Shown: positions 1-8,200 of the stretch, piece after piece
Position numbering within the stretch: the stretch's first letter is position 1
Layout of the letters: each line of letters starts with the position of its first letter
Source of the DNA: VMCP01 sp965659745
Lineage (GTDB): Bacteria > Bacteroidota > Bacteroidia > NS11-12g > UBA955
NCBI GenBank assembly: GCA_965659745.1
Contig: CBFHXF010000061.1
Location: 1-11,085, forward strand
DNA length: 11,085 nt
Reading direction: 5' to 3'
Notes under the pieces: generated by a model
The model's database searches: none
The model's input: the letters and a program-made list of their open reading frames with translations, nothing else
Told to the model about the DNA's origin: nothing
Made by a program: the position numbers and the translations under genes

Positions 1-264
1 ATTTTGTATGAAATGCAGGAATCTGATGTAGCGGAGTTAGACAAACACGAAGGGGTGCGTGGCCAACATTACGAGCGCAAAACCATGACGGTTGAAACGG
101 AAAACGGCTCGGTGGAAGCGGTGGTATATGTGGCCCATCCGAGTAAAATACAAGGCGGTTTGATTCCCACCGAGGCCTATGCCGAGAATCTGTATAAAGG
201 TCTGGATCTGTTGGGAGAAGATTTGCGGCGGTATTTAGATCGGGCGATTTTGGGGCAGGGGTGA
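1..264 (+). CDS. Gamma-glutamylcyclotransferase-like (GGCT/AIG2 fold) protein, 3' end only
   Basis: The reading frame is open from the first base, so the 5' part lies outside the window; 87 residues are visible. The segment LDKHEGVRGQHYER, followed by a valine-rich strand, a VYVAHP strand and a Y..NLYKGL helix, has the layout of the C-terminal half of the GGCT family. In human GGCT the corresponding stretch is LDEQEGV, which carries the catalytic glutamate; here that would be the E of HEGV, visible residue 17. Family members cleave gamma-glutamyl amides to 5-oxoproline and an amine or amino acid; the substrate here is unknown. The last codons (AILGQG and the TGA) lie in the first unit of a tandem repeat, so the extreme C-terminus may come from repeat DNA. 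A TTG at position 4 is not a credible start because the family needs an N-terminal half. The family call rests on motif memory, not a search. Confidence 0.72.
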   Translation: MLYEMQESDVAELDKHEGVRGQHYERKTMTVETENGSVEAVVYVAHPSKIQGGLIPTEAYAENLYKGLDLLGEDLRRYLDRAILGQG

Positions 265-325
265 AATGGGCATTTGTTATGGGGCAGGGGTTAATTGGGC
301 GATTGTTGTTGGGGCAGGGGTGAAC
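242..325 (+). repeat. Three imperfect tandem units (26-29 bp) with GGGGCAGGGG core
   Basis: The decamer GGGGCAGGGG occurs at 252-261, 281-290 and 311-320, each preceded by GGGC(G)ATTT/TGTT-like sequence and followed by TGAA, TTAA and TGAA. The units are 242-267, 268-296 and 297-325. The first overlaps the 3' end and stop codon of the preceding gene. The rest fills the gap before the dioxygenase gene. Role unknown; probably a dispersed repeat family that expanded locally. Confidence 0.75.
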
Positions 326-333
326 CCTGCCCC
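311..333. repeat. Palindrome GGGGCAGGG / CCCTGCCCC
   Basis: A perfect 9-bp inverted repeat (311-319 with 325-333) separated by 5 nt. It could fold into a G+C-rich hairpin downstream of the gamma-glutamylcyclotransferase-like gene. No T-run follows, so it is not a classic intrinsic terminator. It is more likely a dispersed palindromic element, though it may still slow transcription or protect the 3' end of the mRNA. Confidence 0.65.
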
Positions 334-335
334 TG

Positions 336-370
336 CTCTAAACTCTACCCTCTCAACTCTCAACTCTAAA
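336..370 (+). repeat. Pyrimidine-rich low-complexity tract with AACTCT units
   Basis: AACTCT occurs at 341, 355 and 362, the last two as tandem CAACTCT heptamers, in a C/T-rich stretch directly upstream of the -7 element of the dioxygenase gene. There is no TTG at the usual -33 distance, so this tract occupies the place of the distal promoter element. Confidence 0.5.
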
Positions 371-373
371 TAC

Positions 374-381
374 TACCTTTG
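374..381 (+). promoter_or_regulatory. Bacteroidota -7 promoter element TACCTTTG for hppD
   Basis: A perfect match to TAnnTTTG, the -7 consensus of the Bacteroidota primary sigma factor. It ends 4 nt before the ATG at 386, so transcription would be expected to begin at or next to the start codon. No TTG/TTTG -33 element lies 17-23 nt upstream. Confidence 0.65.
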
Positions 382-385
382 CATC

Positions 386-1510
386 ATGGAAACAAACGTG
401 ATGGAATCTACTACTACCCATGTCGATTTCTTGCCCCTCAACGGTACAGATCATATCGAATTTTATGTGGGAAATGCCAAACAGTCTGCCTACTACTATC
501 AAACCGCTTGGGGTTACGAACTCGTGGCCTATGCAGGTCCCGAAACCGGAGTGCGCGATCGCGCTTCCTATGTGCTTCAACAAGAGAAAATAAGACTGGT
601 TCTCACCACTTCCTTAGACCCCAATAGCGAAATTTCCCAACACCATCAACAACACGGTGATGGCGTTAAATTTTTGAGCATCTGGGTCGATGATGCCACC
701 CAAAGCTTTGAAGAAACCACCAAACGCGGCGCGAAACCCTTTATGGAACCCACCCGTTTTGAAGACGAAAACGGTTATGTAATCATTTCTGGGATCTATA
801 CCTATGGCGATACCGTTCATAAATTTGTAGAACGTAAAAATTATAACGGAATCTTCTTGCCCGGCTTCAAAGCCCCTAATCATAAGTTGTCGGTTACGCC
901 AGTGGGCTTGAAACACGTTGACCACTGTGTGGGTAATGTGGAGCTCGGTAAAATGAACGATTGGGTGCAGTTCTATGAAGACGTAATGGGCTTCAAACTG
1001 TTGCTCACCTTCGACGATAAAGACATTTCTACCGAATACAGTGCCCTTATGAGCAAGGTAGTGAGCAATGGTAACGGCTGGATTAAATTCCCCATAAATG
1101 AGCCCGCCGAAGGCAAAAAGAAGTCCCAAATCGAAGAATACCTCGATTTCTATCGCGGGGCAGGGGTGCAACATATTGCCATCGAAACCTATGATATCAT
1201 CGAAACTGTTGGCGAATTGCGCCGTAGAGGTATCGAGTTTTTATACGTGCCTGAAACCTATTACGACGATGTACTCGATCGTGTGGGTGAAATAGACGAA
1301 CCTCTTGAAGAATTGAAAAAGTTGAACATCTTGATCGATCGCGATCCCGACGGTTACTTGTTGCAGATATTTACCAAGCCCGTAGAAGACCGCCCGACCT
1401 TGTTTTTTGAAATTATCCAGCGCAAAGGTGCCAAAAGTTTCGGAAAAGGAAATTTCAAAGCCCTTTTCGAAAGTATTGAGCGTGAGCAAGCCAATAGAGG
1501 TAACCTATAA
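386..1510 (+). CDS. hppD: 4-hydroxyphenylpyruvate dioxygenase
   Basis: This 374-residue protein has two vicinal-oxygen-chelate modules. It converts 4-hydroxyphenylpyruvate, O2 and Fe(II) to homogentisate in the cytoplasm, the second step of tyrosine breakdown. The N-terminal module starts near DHIEFYVGNA, and the catalytic module near LKHVDHCVGNV. The 2-His-1-Glu iron ligands are visible as H180 (VDHCV), H263 (GVQHIA) and E342 (FFEIIQR), matching the spacing in known HPPDs. The C-terminal GNFKALFESIEREQ helix that closes the active site is present, and the length is normal. I chose ATG 386 because it follows the TAnnTTTG element and because the open frame upstream to 266 only translates repeat DNA; ATG 401 is a possible alternative. 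No homogentisate dioxygenase or other tyrosine gene is adjacent, so it is probably transcribed alone and ends at the terminator at 1541-1569. Confidence 0.95.
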   Translation: METNVMESTTTHVDFLPLNGTDHIEFYVGNAKQSAYYYQTAWGYELVAYAGPETGVRDRASYVLQQEKIRLVLTTSLDPNSEISQHHQQHGDGVKFLSIWVDDATQSFEETTKRGAKPFMEPTRFEDENGYVIISGIYTYGDTVHKFVERKNYNGIFLPGFKAPNHKLSVTPVGLKHVDHCVGNVELGKMNDWVQFYEDVMGFKLLLTFDDKDISTEYSALMSKVVSNGNGWIKFPINEPAEGKKKSQIEEYLDFYRGAGVQHIAIETYDIIETVGELRRRGIEFLYVPETYYDDVLDRVGEIDEPLEELKKLNILIDRDPDGYLLQIFTKPVEDRPTLFFEIIQRKGAKSFGKGNFKALFESIEREQANRGNL

Positions 1511-1540
1511 TATAAGGTATAATTAAAAAGTGTATGAACT

Positions 1541-1569
1541 AAAAAAGGCCCTCTATCGGGGCCTTTTTT
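1541..1569. terminator. Bidirectional intrinsic terminator
   Basis: An 11-bp perfect stem (1541-1551 with 1559-1569) reads AAAAAAGGCCC, a 7-nt loop, then GGGCCTTTTTT. It gives a G+C core with a T-run on both strands. It lies 31 nt after the hppD stop codon and 31 nt beyond the stop codon of the convergent peptidase gene, so it should end both transcripts. Confidence 0.92.
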
Positions 1570-1600
1570 ATTGATATACTTGTTTCAAGTTATTGATAAT

Positions 1601-3304
1601 CTACTCCACCGACTTGCTCCATTCGACACCCACAAAATCCATGAGCTCCTTTACATAGGCGGCAGAAAAGTCGAATTTCACCCCAGCCGTTTCATAAATT
1701 TCCCCCATGGAACGGGTATATCCCAACTTCATAAATGCCTTATAGGCATCTAACGAATCTTGAGCATTCTTCTCCAAATAATTTCTCCAAATACCAATTG
1801 CGCCCAATTGGGCAATGCCGTATTCTATATAATAAAACGGCACCTCAAATAAATGCAATTGGCGCTGCCACGCATAGTCTAAGAAATGCTCGTAGCTCTC
1901 GTGATCAACCATGCCCGTGCCAAAACGCGTCAACAAATGCTTCCATTGCGCCTTGCGCTCTTCTGCACCATGAGTCGGATTTTCGTAAATCCAATGTTGA
2001 AACGCATCAATAGTGGCAATCCATGGCAAGGTGCCGATAACGCCTTCGATTTGTTCGGTTTTCGCGCGGTTCCATGCTTCCGATTCGCTGAAATAATGGT
2101 TCCAGGCCGACATAGAAATCAATTCCATGCTCATAGAAGCCAATTCGGCCACTTCGCTGGGCGTATTTTTAAATGCATTCAATGGCAAAGGCGCCATTTG
2201 AAAACTGTGTATCGCATGTCCTGCTTCGTGCAGTAAAGTCTCTACATCGCGCAAGTTTGAGGTCGCATTCATGAAAATGAACGGCATATTGGTTCGGGCG
2301 AGAGGGTAGTTGTATCCTCCGGGCGCTTTACCTACACGACTGCTCAAATCCAAAAGCGATTTTTCCTTCATCGTTTGAAGGCATTGCGCGAAGAACGGAT
2401 CCAAATCGGCCAAAACGGCAATTCCTTTATCGCGCAATTCCTCACCCGTTTCAAAAGGCTTCAATGGTTTGCGCTGCAAGGGATCGACTTGTAAGTCCCA
2501 CGGATGCAAAACTTCCGTTTTCATTTGCGATTTACGCAAAAGATGCACGTCCTTCAACAATGGAATTGCGTTTTTTTCAATAGAAGTATGGAAATCTTTA
2601 CAGTCCTGAGCGGTATAGTCAAAGCGACCTAAAGCCACAAACATATAATCGCGGTAATTTTCAAATCCCGCATTCAACGCAATTTGATGCCGCAATCCAA
2701 TCATCTTTGTGAAAAGGGCATCTAGTTTTTCGGTGTCTTGCTGCCGGCGTTCTTGAATCAATAGCCATGCCTTTTTTCTAATCTCCGGATCGGTTTCCAA
2801 CAATAAATTAGAGGCCTGTTGTAGGGTTATTTCTTTGCCTTCCCACTCGATACTCATGGCGCCTTGAGCCGCAGAATATTCTTGGGCCAAGGTGCTTACT
2901 TCGGCTTGAAGGGCAATGTTTTCCTCCCGGAACAATTCTACCGCACTTTTCAAAGAGCGGTAATAAATGGCAAAGGACGCTTCCTTTAATAGCGACTCCC
3001 AATACGGAATGCCCACTATTTTTTGATTGAGTTGGTCTTCTAAGGGGGCCAATTCGGGCTGAATGTGTTGCACAAATTGCAAATACGCATTCTCGTGGTC
3101 CTTATTCTGTGTATCGCAGGTCATGCGGATATACCGCCATGCCATATCCTCAGAAATAAAACTTTCTAAGTCGCTTACATCCAATAAAAAGTCACGCAAA
3201 TCGGCTTCAGAAGCTACCTCCGTTTGTAATAAGGTATCGTATAAGGCTTTGAGGTCTTCGGCTTTATTGATAACCAAATCCTCGGGAACATAAGATTTCC
3301 GCAT
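1601..3304 (-). CDS. M3-family zinc oligopeptidase (oligoendopeptidase F-like)
   Basis: A 567-residue cytoplasmic metallopeptidase without signal peptide, expected to cut short peptides. The zinc motif HEAGH is at residues 359-363 (H359 and H363 ligands, E360 catalytic). The third ligand is probably E387 in VAELAS, 28 residues later, the usual M3 distance. The substrate-side motif FEVPFYYIEYGIAQLGAIGIW (486-506) is the conserved M3B C-terminal signature with its tyrosines. The helical N-terminal third has no distinctive motif. The ATG at 3304 lies 2 nt after the stop codon of the DUF5606 gene, so the two are co-transcribed and probably translationally coupled. A weak GGGAAG lies a few bases before the start. 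No separate promoter is seen. The length (about 570) fits the M3B oligoendopeptidase group of Bacteroidota; the exact peptide preference cannot be told. Confidence 0.92.
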   Translation of the reverse strand: MRKSYVPEDLVINKAEDLKALYDTLLQTEVASEADLRDFLLDVSDLESFISEDMAWRYIRMTCDTQNKDHENAYLQFVQHIQPELAPLEDQLNQKIVGIPYWESLLKEASFAIYYRSLKSAVELFREENIALQAEVSTLAQEYSAAQGAMSIEWEGKEITLQQASNLLLETDPEIRKKAWLLIQERRQQDTEKLDALFTKMIGLRHQIALNAGFENYRDYMFVALGRFDYTAQDCKDFHTSIEKNAIPLLKDVHLLRKSQMKTEVLHPWDLQVDPLQRKPLKPFETGEELRDKGIAVLADLDPFFAQCLQTMKEKSLLDLSSRVGKAPGGYNYPLARTNMPFIFMNATSNLRDVETLLHEAGHAIHSFQMAPLPLNAFKNTPSEVAELASMSMELISMSAWNHYFSESEAWNRAKTEQIEGVIGTLPWIATIDAFQHWIYENPTHGAEERKAQWKHLLTRFGTGMVDHESYEHFLDYAWQRQLHLFEVPFYYIEYGIAQLGAIGIWRNYLEKNAQDSLDAYKAFMKLGYTRSMGEIYETAGVKFDFSAAYVKELMDFVGVEWSKSVE

Positions 3305-3306
3305 TA

Positions 3307-3852
3307 TTAACTTCCCATTTTGCGGGGAGCTGAAGGCTTGCTTTTGGCTCCGCCGGCGGTTTTGGTAGCTACTTTAGTTTTGGTGGGAGCGCCTTTAGGC
3401 TTATCCATTTTATCGGCCGCTTTTACCGCTTTTCCTTCTTCCGCGCCTTCTTCTTCTACCTTCAATAACGATTCAAAATCCAATTGTGCTTTTACCAAAT
3501 GGTACCACGCAAACAATTTTTTCATGTCGCTCGGATACACGCGCTCACGGTCGTAATTAGGAAGAACCTGAGCCATAAAGCTCTTGGCTTCGTCGTTGTC
3601 GATTTTGCCATTTGGAATTTCAGTACCGCCGTCTTCCAACTGCTTAATCTGATGAATTACTTGCGCCAATTTCACTTCACCTTCGTCGGTAAACATAGAA
3701 ATATCCGACAAAATGCTCACACGCTGACGCAAATTGGTAGAGAATTTTTTGCCATCGGCAAGCGCTTCCAAAACCAAACCGTTCTTATTCTGTCCTAAAA
3801 TTTTATGCAATCCGGGCAATCCGGTTACCGAAACAACGTCTTTTAATTCCAT
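3307..3852 (-). CDS. DUF5606-family protein with lysine/alanine-rich tail
   Basis: A 181-residue protein. The N-terminus MELKDVVSVTGLPGLHKIL...NGLVLEAL has the typical start of DUF5606, a small conserved Bacteroidota domain of unknown role. Residues 87-128 (SFMAQVLPNYDRERVYPSDMKK and the following WYHLV helix) look like the second conserved domain often found behind it (DUF6852-like, from memory). Residues 131-181 are a low-complexity tail rich in Lys, Ala, Pro and Glu, probably disordered and basic at its end. I placed the start at the ATG at 3852, which begins the conserved domain exactly. The frame also runs back to a GTG at 3945, but that 31-residue extension crosses the divergent promoter region. 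It is the first gene of an operon with the M3 peptidase. No function is known. Confidence 0.85.
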   Translation of the reverse strand: MELKDVVSVTGLPGLHKILGQNKNGLVLEALADGKKFSTNLRQRVSILSDISMFTDEGEVKLAQVIHQIKQLEDGGTEIPNGKIDNDEAKSFMAQVLPNYDRERVYPSDMKKLFAWYHLVKAQLDFESLLKVEEEGAEEGKAVKAADKMDKPKGAPTKTKVATKTAGGAKSKPSAPRKMGS

Positions 3853-3857
3853 AGCCG

Positions 3858-3877
3858 ACAAATTTCCACAAATTTCC
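3858..3877 (-). promoter_or_regulatory. Tandem 10-bp repeat in putative DUF5606 promoter
   Basis: ACAAATTTCC occurs twice head to tail (3858-3867, 3868-3877). On the minus strand each reads GGAAATTTGT and contains GAAATTTG, one base off the -7 consensus TAnnTTTG. The nearer copy ends 6 nt before the ATG at 3852. It may be the promoter, or a duplicated regulator site; evidence is weak. Confidence 0.35.
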
Positions 3878-3922
3878 CGAATAAGCCAAGCATCGGGAGG
3901 GCAGGGATTGAAATATTTACAA

Positions 3923-3930
3923 TACCTTTG
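3923..3930 (+). promoter_or_regulatory. -7 promoter element TACCTTTG for the 115-residue gene
   Basis: A perfect TAnnTTTG match ending 4 nt before the ATG at 3935, the same spacing and the same octamer as before hppD. There is no clear -33 TTG at 17-23 nt. A leaderless transcript is expected. Confidence 0.62.
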
Positions 3931-3934
3931 AACG

Positions 3935-4282
3935 ATGTCCGCCACGGATTTGCAAGAATTTCAAGCGCTCATGGCCGAACCCACGCGATTGCAGGCCGTA
4001 AAAGCACAAATCGAAAAAGATTTCGGTTTGGCCGGTTTCGAATTTTCAGCCGATTTATTCTCTTGGGATGCTTTACTCGCAGAGTTGAGCGCAGGCATCG
4101 CAAACATCCGCAGCCGGAACGCCGGCAATTGGATGAAAATTGTATATCGAGTCGATCTTACCGAAAAGCAATACCGATTTGTGAAAGCCCTAGGAGGCGA
4201 TTCTGATGAAAATTTAGCCAAAGCCGTGGTGCTCCGCGAATTCCAAAAAATCATAACCCGCGAACGATATTCGCCTACTTAA
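3935..4282 (+). CDS. Hypothetical protein, 115 residues
   Basis: I do not recognise this protein with confidence. It has no signal peptide, membrane segment or cysteine, and is predicted to be mostly helical. Notable segments are an N-terminal helix (LQEFQALMAEPTRLQAVKAQIEKDF), a middle part ending in NWMKIVYRVDLTEKQ (about residues 65-80), and a basic C-terminus (LREFQKIITRER). The pattern of one short beta-like YRVDL stretch between helices resembles small conserved Bacteroidota proteins of unknown role. The start at ATG 3935 is supported by the -7 element 4 nt upstream and by the divergent gene start at 3852. It stops 45 nt before hldD, which has its own -7 element, so co-transcription is possible but not required. 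Confidence 0.75.
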   Translation: MSATDLQEFQALMAEPTRLQAVKAQIEKDFGLAGFEFSADLFSWDALLAELSAGIANIRSRNAGNWMKIVYRVDLTEKQYRFVKALGGDSDENLAKAVVLREFQKIITRERYSPT

Positions 4283-4315
4283 TAGGCATTAAAACCGTTC
4301 CCCGTTTATTTTCTT

Positions 4316-4323
4316 TATTTTTG
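4316..4323 (+). promoter_or_regulatory. -7 promoter element TATTTTTG for hldD
   Basis: It matches TAnnTTTG and ends 4 nt before the GTG at 4328. This is the third occurrence in the window of the same element-to-start spacing and supports the GTG as the real start. The surrounding sequence is T-rich, so a chance match is somewhat more likely here than for the other two. Confidence 0.55.
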
Positions 4324-4327
4324 TTTC

Positions 4328-5293
4328 GTGATAATCGTAACAGGTGCCCTTGGTTTTATCGGTTCTGCTCTGATAGGCGAACTATTGAGAAATGGCTACG
4401 GACAAATTGTGGCCGTTGATGATTTCAATAAAACCGAAAAACTTCCCAACTTAGAAGATAAAAATATCCTACACCGCATATCACGCACCGAATTCTTAGA
4501 ATGGGTGCCCAAGCATGCCCGCGACATTCAATTTATATTTCATATCGGTGCCCGCACCAAAACCAACGAATTCGATTTACAAGTGCTGCAAGATCTGAAT
4601 GTGAACTACACCAAAGAATTGTGGCGCATGTGTACCCAGTATTCCATACCTTTTATATACGCATCTTCTGCGGCTACTTATGGAAATGGCGATAACGGCT
4701 TTGACGACGATCCACAAAAGCGGACCTCCTTACAACCCATGAATCCGTATGGCAACAGCAAGCAAGAGGTAGATTTATGGATTTCCGAACAAACCCAAAC
4801 CCCTCCGTTTTGGGCAGGATTTAAGTTCTTTAACGTTTTCGGCGCTAACGAATACCACAAAGACCGGATGGCATCGGTGGTGTTCCATGCCTTCCACCAA
4901 ATAAAAGAAAGCGGTCGCATGCGCCTATTCAAAAGTTACCGCAGCGATTATGAAAACGGCGCGCAACGTCGCGATTTTGTATATATCAAAGATGTATTGC
5001 AGGTGCTGATGCATTTTATGGAAAATCGCAAAAATTCGGGTATCTATAATTTGGGTTCCGGACATTCGCACACGTTTTTACAATTGGCGCAAGGGGTGTT
5101 CAAAGCCCTAAATGCACCTGAGGCCATCGATTTTATTGAAATGCCCGAAGACATTCGCGATAATTACCAATATTACACCCAGGCGTCGATGCAACGCATC
5201 AAAGAAGCGGGTTATATCCATGATTTTTGGAATTTCGAAGAGGCCATAACCGATTACGTGCAACATTATTTAATACCGCATAAATACCTCTAA
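4328..5293 (+). CDS. hldD: ADP-L-glycero-D-manno-heptose 6-epimerase
   Basis: A 321-residue cytoplasmic short-chain dehydrogenase/reductase enzyme. It epimerises ADP-D-glycero-D-manno-heptose at C6 to give the L,D form used for the heptose of the LPS inner core. The NAD(P)-binding GxxGxxG is at G6-G9-G12 in MIIVTGALGFIG. The catalytic set is Ser113/114 (YASSAATYG), Tyr141 and Lys145 (YGNSK). HldD-specific signatures are FFNVFGANEYHKDRMASVVFH (168-188), YENGAQRRDFVYIKD (208-222) and MPEDIRDNYQYYTQA (272-286). The length is normal. The GTG start is preferred because the Rossmann strand begins right there and a -7 element precedes it. The sensor kinase gene begins 1 nt after its stop codon, so the two share a transcript. 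The other heptose genes are not in the window. Confidence 0.95.
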   Translation: MIIVTGALGFIGSALIGELLRNGYGQIVAVDDFNKTEKLPNLEDKNILHRISRTEFLEWVPKHARDIQFIFHIGARTKTNEFDLQVLQDLNVNYTKELWRMCTQYSIPFIYASSAATYGNGDNGFDDDPQKRTSLQPMNPYGNSKQEVDLWISEQTQTPPFWAGFKFFNVFGANEYHKDRMASVVFHAFHQIKESGRMRLFKSYRSDYENGAQRRDFVYIKDVLQVLMHFMENRKNSGIYNLGSGHSHTFLQLAQGVFKALNAPEAIDFIEMPEDIRDNYQYYTQASMQRIKEAGYIHDFWNFEEAITDYVQHYLIPHKYL

Positions 5294-5294
5294 A

Positions 5295-8200
5295 ATGTGG
5301 CGCAAACCCGGCATATGGTTGGCCCTTTTGGGAATACTACTCATCGCAGTCGGGGCGACGATTCGATTTCAGAATCCAAAAAATATTTCGCAAAAAGCGC
5401 AAAATATTATTGCAGAGGCCGAAGCCAATGTGGCCCGTATTAACGCACTCCTGGCCGAAAAAGAGGACTTCCTTTTTGAGGCCAATCCCGATGATTTTGT
5501 GCGGTACTGCGATTCACTCGGATTGGTGGGATTTAAATTCGAAAAAGGAGTGCCACAAGTATGGAATTCGCAAGATTTTCAACTTCAAGTGGTACGCGAA
5601 AATTCTTTCGAACTAATAGAACAAAACGGCGTTTATTTAGCCGTTTGGAATCGCAATCGCGGCACCCGTTCCCTTATCATTGGTTATAATTTATTCGGAC
5701 TTTCCTTTCCGGAAATCACCAGTAATGAAGCATTCAATCCCCCATTAGATTTATTTTTAGGAAGCGTTCCTGTAGAAAATTCGCTACCCCTAAACCTCAC
5801 CGGTGCATGGATAAAGCCGAGTCCTTTTTACCTCGTACTTTTTGACTATAAAACCGAAGAAATGCCCGATGTACTTCTGATTATCGGCATGGTTTTATTA
5901 AGCTTGGGAATTTATCTCTGGGGAATCGAACACGCCACCCGTTTATGGGCCTGGACCAACCTTTTGTTATGGGCCGCATTTGCGTTTTTAGAGCAATCGA
6001 GCCTTATTATGTCGTCGTTGACGCATTGGCAGATTTTCTCTCAAAAGCTGTTTTTTTATAATTCCTACCTGCATAATTTAGCGAGTACCACCATTTGGTT
6101 CTTCATATTTCTTTGGGTTTTGCGATTTTTGCTAAACATCCTTAAACATTTTTTTGCGAATTGCACCAATTTTACCCGCTTGATAGGGCGTTCCGTTCTA
6201 TGGGCATTCGCTACCCTTATTACCCTTTTTGCCTTTCATTTTGCAGGATTCCTGGTAGATAATACCGACATCCATTTCCGATTTACCGAGCTTCTATTAA
6301 TTACATTCACTTCGGTAATGGCGGTAGGATTGATTGCCTTGTTATTCGCTTCCGTGCTGTCGATCGTGCATTTCTTGCAAAAACAAAGCGAATACCAACC
6401 GGTTCCACACGAACTATGGGGCGCTTGGTTATCGGTATCACTCCTTATAGCGGCTGCGGCTAAATATTGCTATCCGCATACGTGGATTTTTACGGCGGTT
6501 TTTTTGAGTTTGATTTTATTGCGACTGCATCTAAAATTATTCAATTTGCCCTTGCTGCGTTGGTTTACCGAAATTCTGGTGCCTTGTTTACTCGTGAGCC
6601 TATGGGTGAATAATCAACTTCAGACCGAAGAATTATCTCAGCGCGATTTTTTCGCATCCTCATTAATGATAGAGCCCGATTCTGACGTTAAAGTGCAATT
6701 AAGCGATGCAGAAAGCGGACTCAATAAAGACTTGCCCATTTTCGTTTCTTTAGGATTTCAAGAAACCAAAGCAGAAGAATTTGAAAACACCATCCAACAA
6801 CAATATTTCAGCAGCCTCCTCGATAATTTTGACGTTTCAATTTTTGGCTATAACACCGAGGGTACCTGCATAAGCAGCAATAAATCGGCCGATTTCGGAA
6901 GTTTAAACGCCCTTTATTTCAGCGATGGCGGCATACAAGTAACCAAACAATTCTACTTAGTAAACGAACGCCGATTGTCGGGATCTTATATTGGTAAGTT
7001 CTCCGTTTTTAACGATTCCGCCCTCCAAGCCACCTATTTCATTTTGGTTTCGCCCTCTTCGGCGCAGTCTAAAGGTCGATTAACCGATGCCCTCAATAAC
7101 AGTCCGGCACGCGAAATTTTAAATCGAAACCGATATTCCTATGCCGTCTACAGCGGCAAAACCCTCTCCAAGCACTACGGCGAATACAACTATCCGCTCA
7201 CGCTCAACTGGCCCGTGAATGCCAATTCCCAAATGCAGTATTCCGAGCCCAATTATCACCATATCATACGAGAAGATTTCTACGGGAATCTCATCGTGGT
7301 AAGCCGTGCTAAAGACAGTTGGGTGGTCAGCTCCATACAATTTACCCTTTTTCTTTTCGGGGGAATCTTTTTTACAGTGCTGTTTTATTCATGGATTTGG
7401 CTCGAGGAACGCCTGAAACTAAAGGTAAATCCCAAACATTGGCAACGTCAGCAAAGTTCTGGGGCGAATATGCTGTTCTCTGAACGTTTCTTGCGCGAAT
7501 CGTGGTTCATCAGCAGACGGCTGCAGGTGTATATCATTTGGCTTTTGTTTTCCATATTTGGAATTGTACTTTATACGACCATAAACTATTTCACACTTAA
7601 CAATTCGGAACGTCAGCAGGAAGAATTGCTTGCCAAGGTAAATCAAATTGCGAATAGAATTTCCGGACAGAGTAATCTCGATGCCCTGGTAAATCAATAC
7701 GAGGTAGGATTGATTTACGACATGGCCGAATCGTATCAAACCGATATCAGCATCTACGATGCCTTCGGTCAGCTCATTGTTTCTACCAATCCCCGTTTGT
7801 TCAAAGAGCAATACCGTTCTATTTATATGAATCCCATTGCGTTTCAACAATTCAGGAATTCGGCCTCCAGTACCTTTGTTCTGAATGAACAAATTTCAGA
7901 ATTGCAATACATTTCAGCCTATTCTATCATTAACGATAATAATTTGAATGTGAGAGGCTTTGTAAATCTGCCTTATTACTCGAATCGCGTAGATTTATAC
8001 CGACAAATTTCGAGCTATATGGTAACGGTGGTGAATATTTTTGTGATTTTGTTTGCGCTCGTTTACATCATTACACAAATTATTTCTACCCGTATTACCC
8101 AACCTTTATTATTGATTCGCGACGAAATATCAAGGATGAAATTGGGGGTTCGTAACGAACCCATCCTTTGGAATCGCAACGATGAAGTAGGCTTGTTGGT

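Noticed and set aside
266..385. 40-residue N-terminal extension of the dioxygenase reading frame
   Set aside because: It translates the GGGGCAGGGG repeats and the C/T-rich tract, is not part of the HPPD fold, and lies upstream of the -7 element.
554..563. CGCGATCGCG palindrome resembling the cyanobacterial HIP1 octamer
   Set aside because: A single occurrence within coding sequence; the rest of the window is clearly not cyanobacterial.
1157..1168. GGGGCAGGGGTG inside hppD, identical to the intergenic repeat core
   Set aside because: It encodes GAGV of the conserved GVQH iron-ligand motif, so the protein sequence explains most of it. It is probably a coincidence of codon choice, though a chance seed for the repeats cannot be excluded.
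614..1174. 186-residue open frame antisense to hppD
   Set aside because: It lies wholly opposite a confidently identified enzyme gene, has no promoter-like element or recognisable motif, and is explained by codon bias of the real gene.
3853..3945. 31-residue upstream extension of the DUF5606 frame from a GTG
   Set aside because: The conserved domain begins exactly at the ATG at 3852, and the extension would overlap the promoter and start of the divergent gene.
7419..7892. 157-residue minus-strand open frame inside the kinase gene
   Set aside because: Shadow of the long kinase gene; no motif, promoter or start context of its own.
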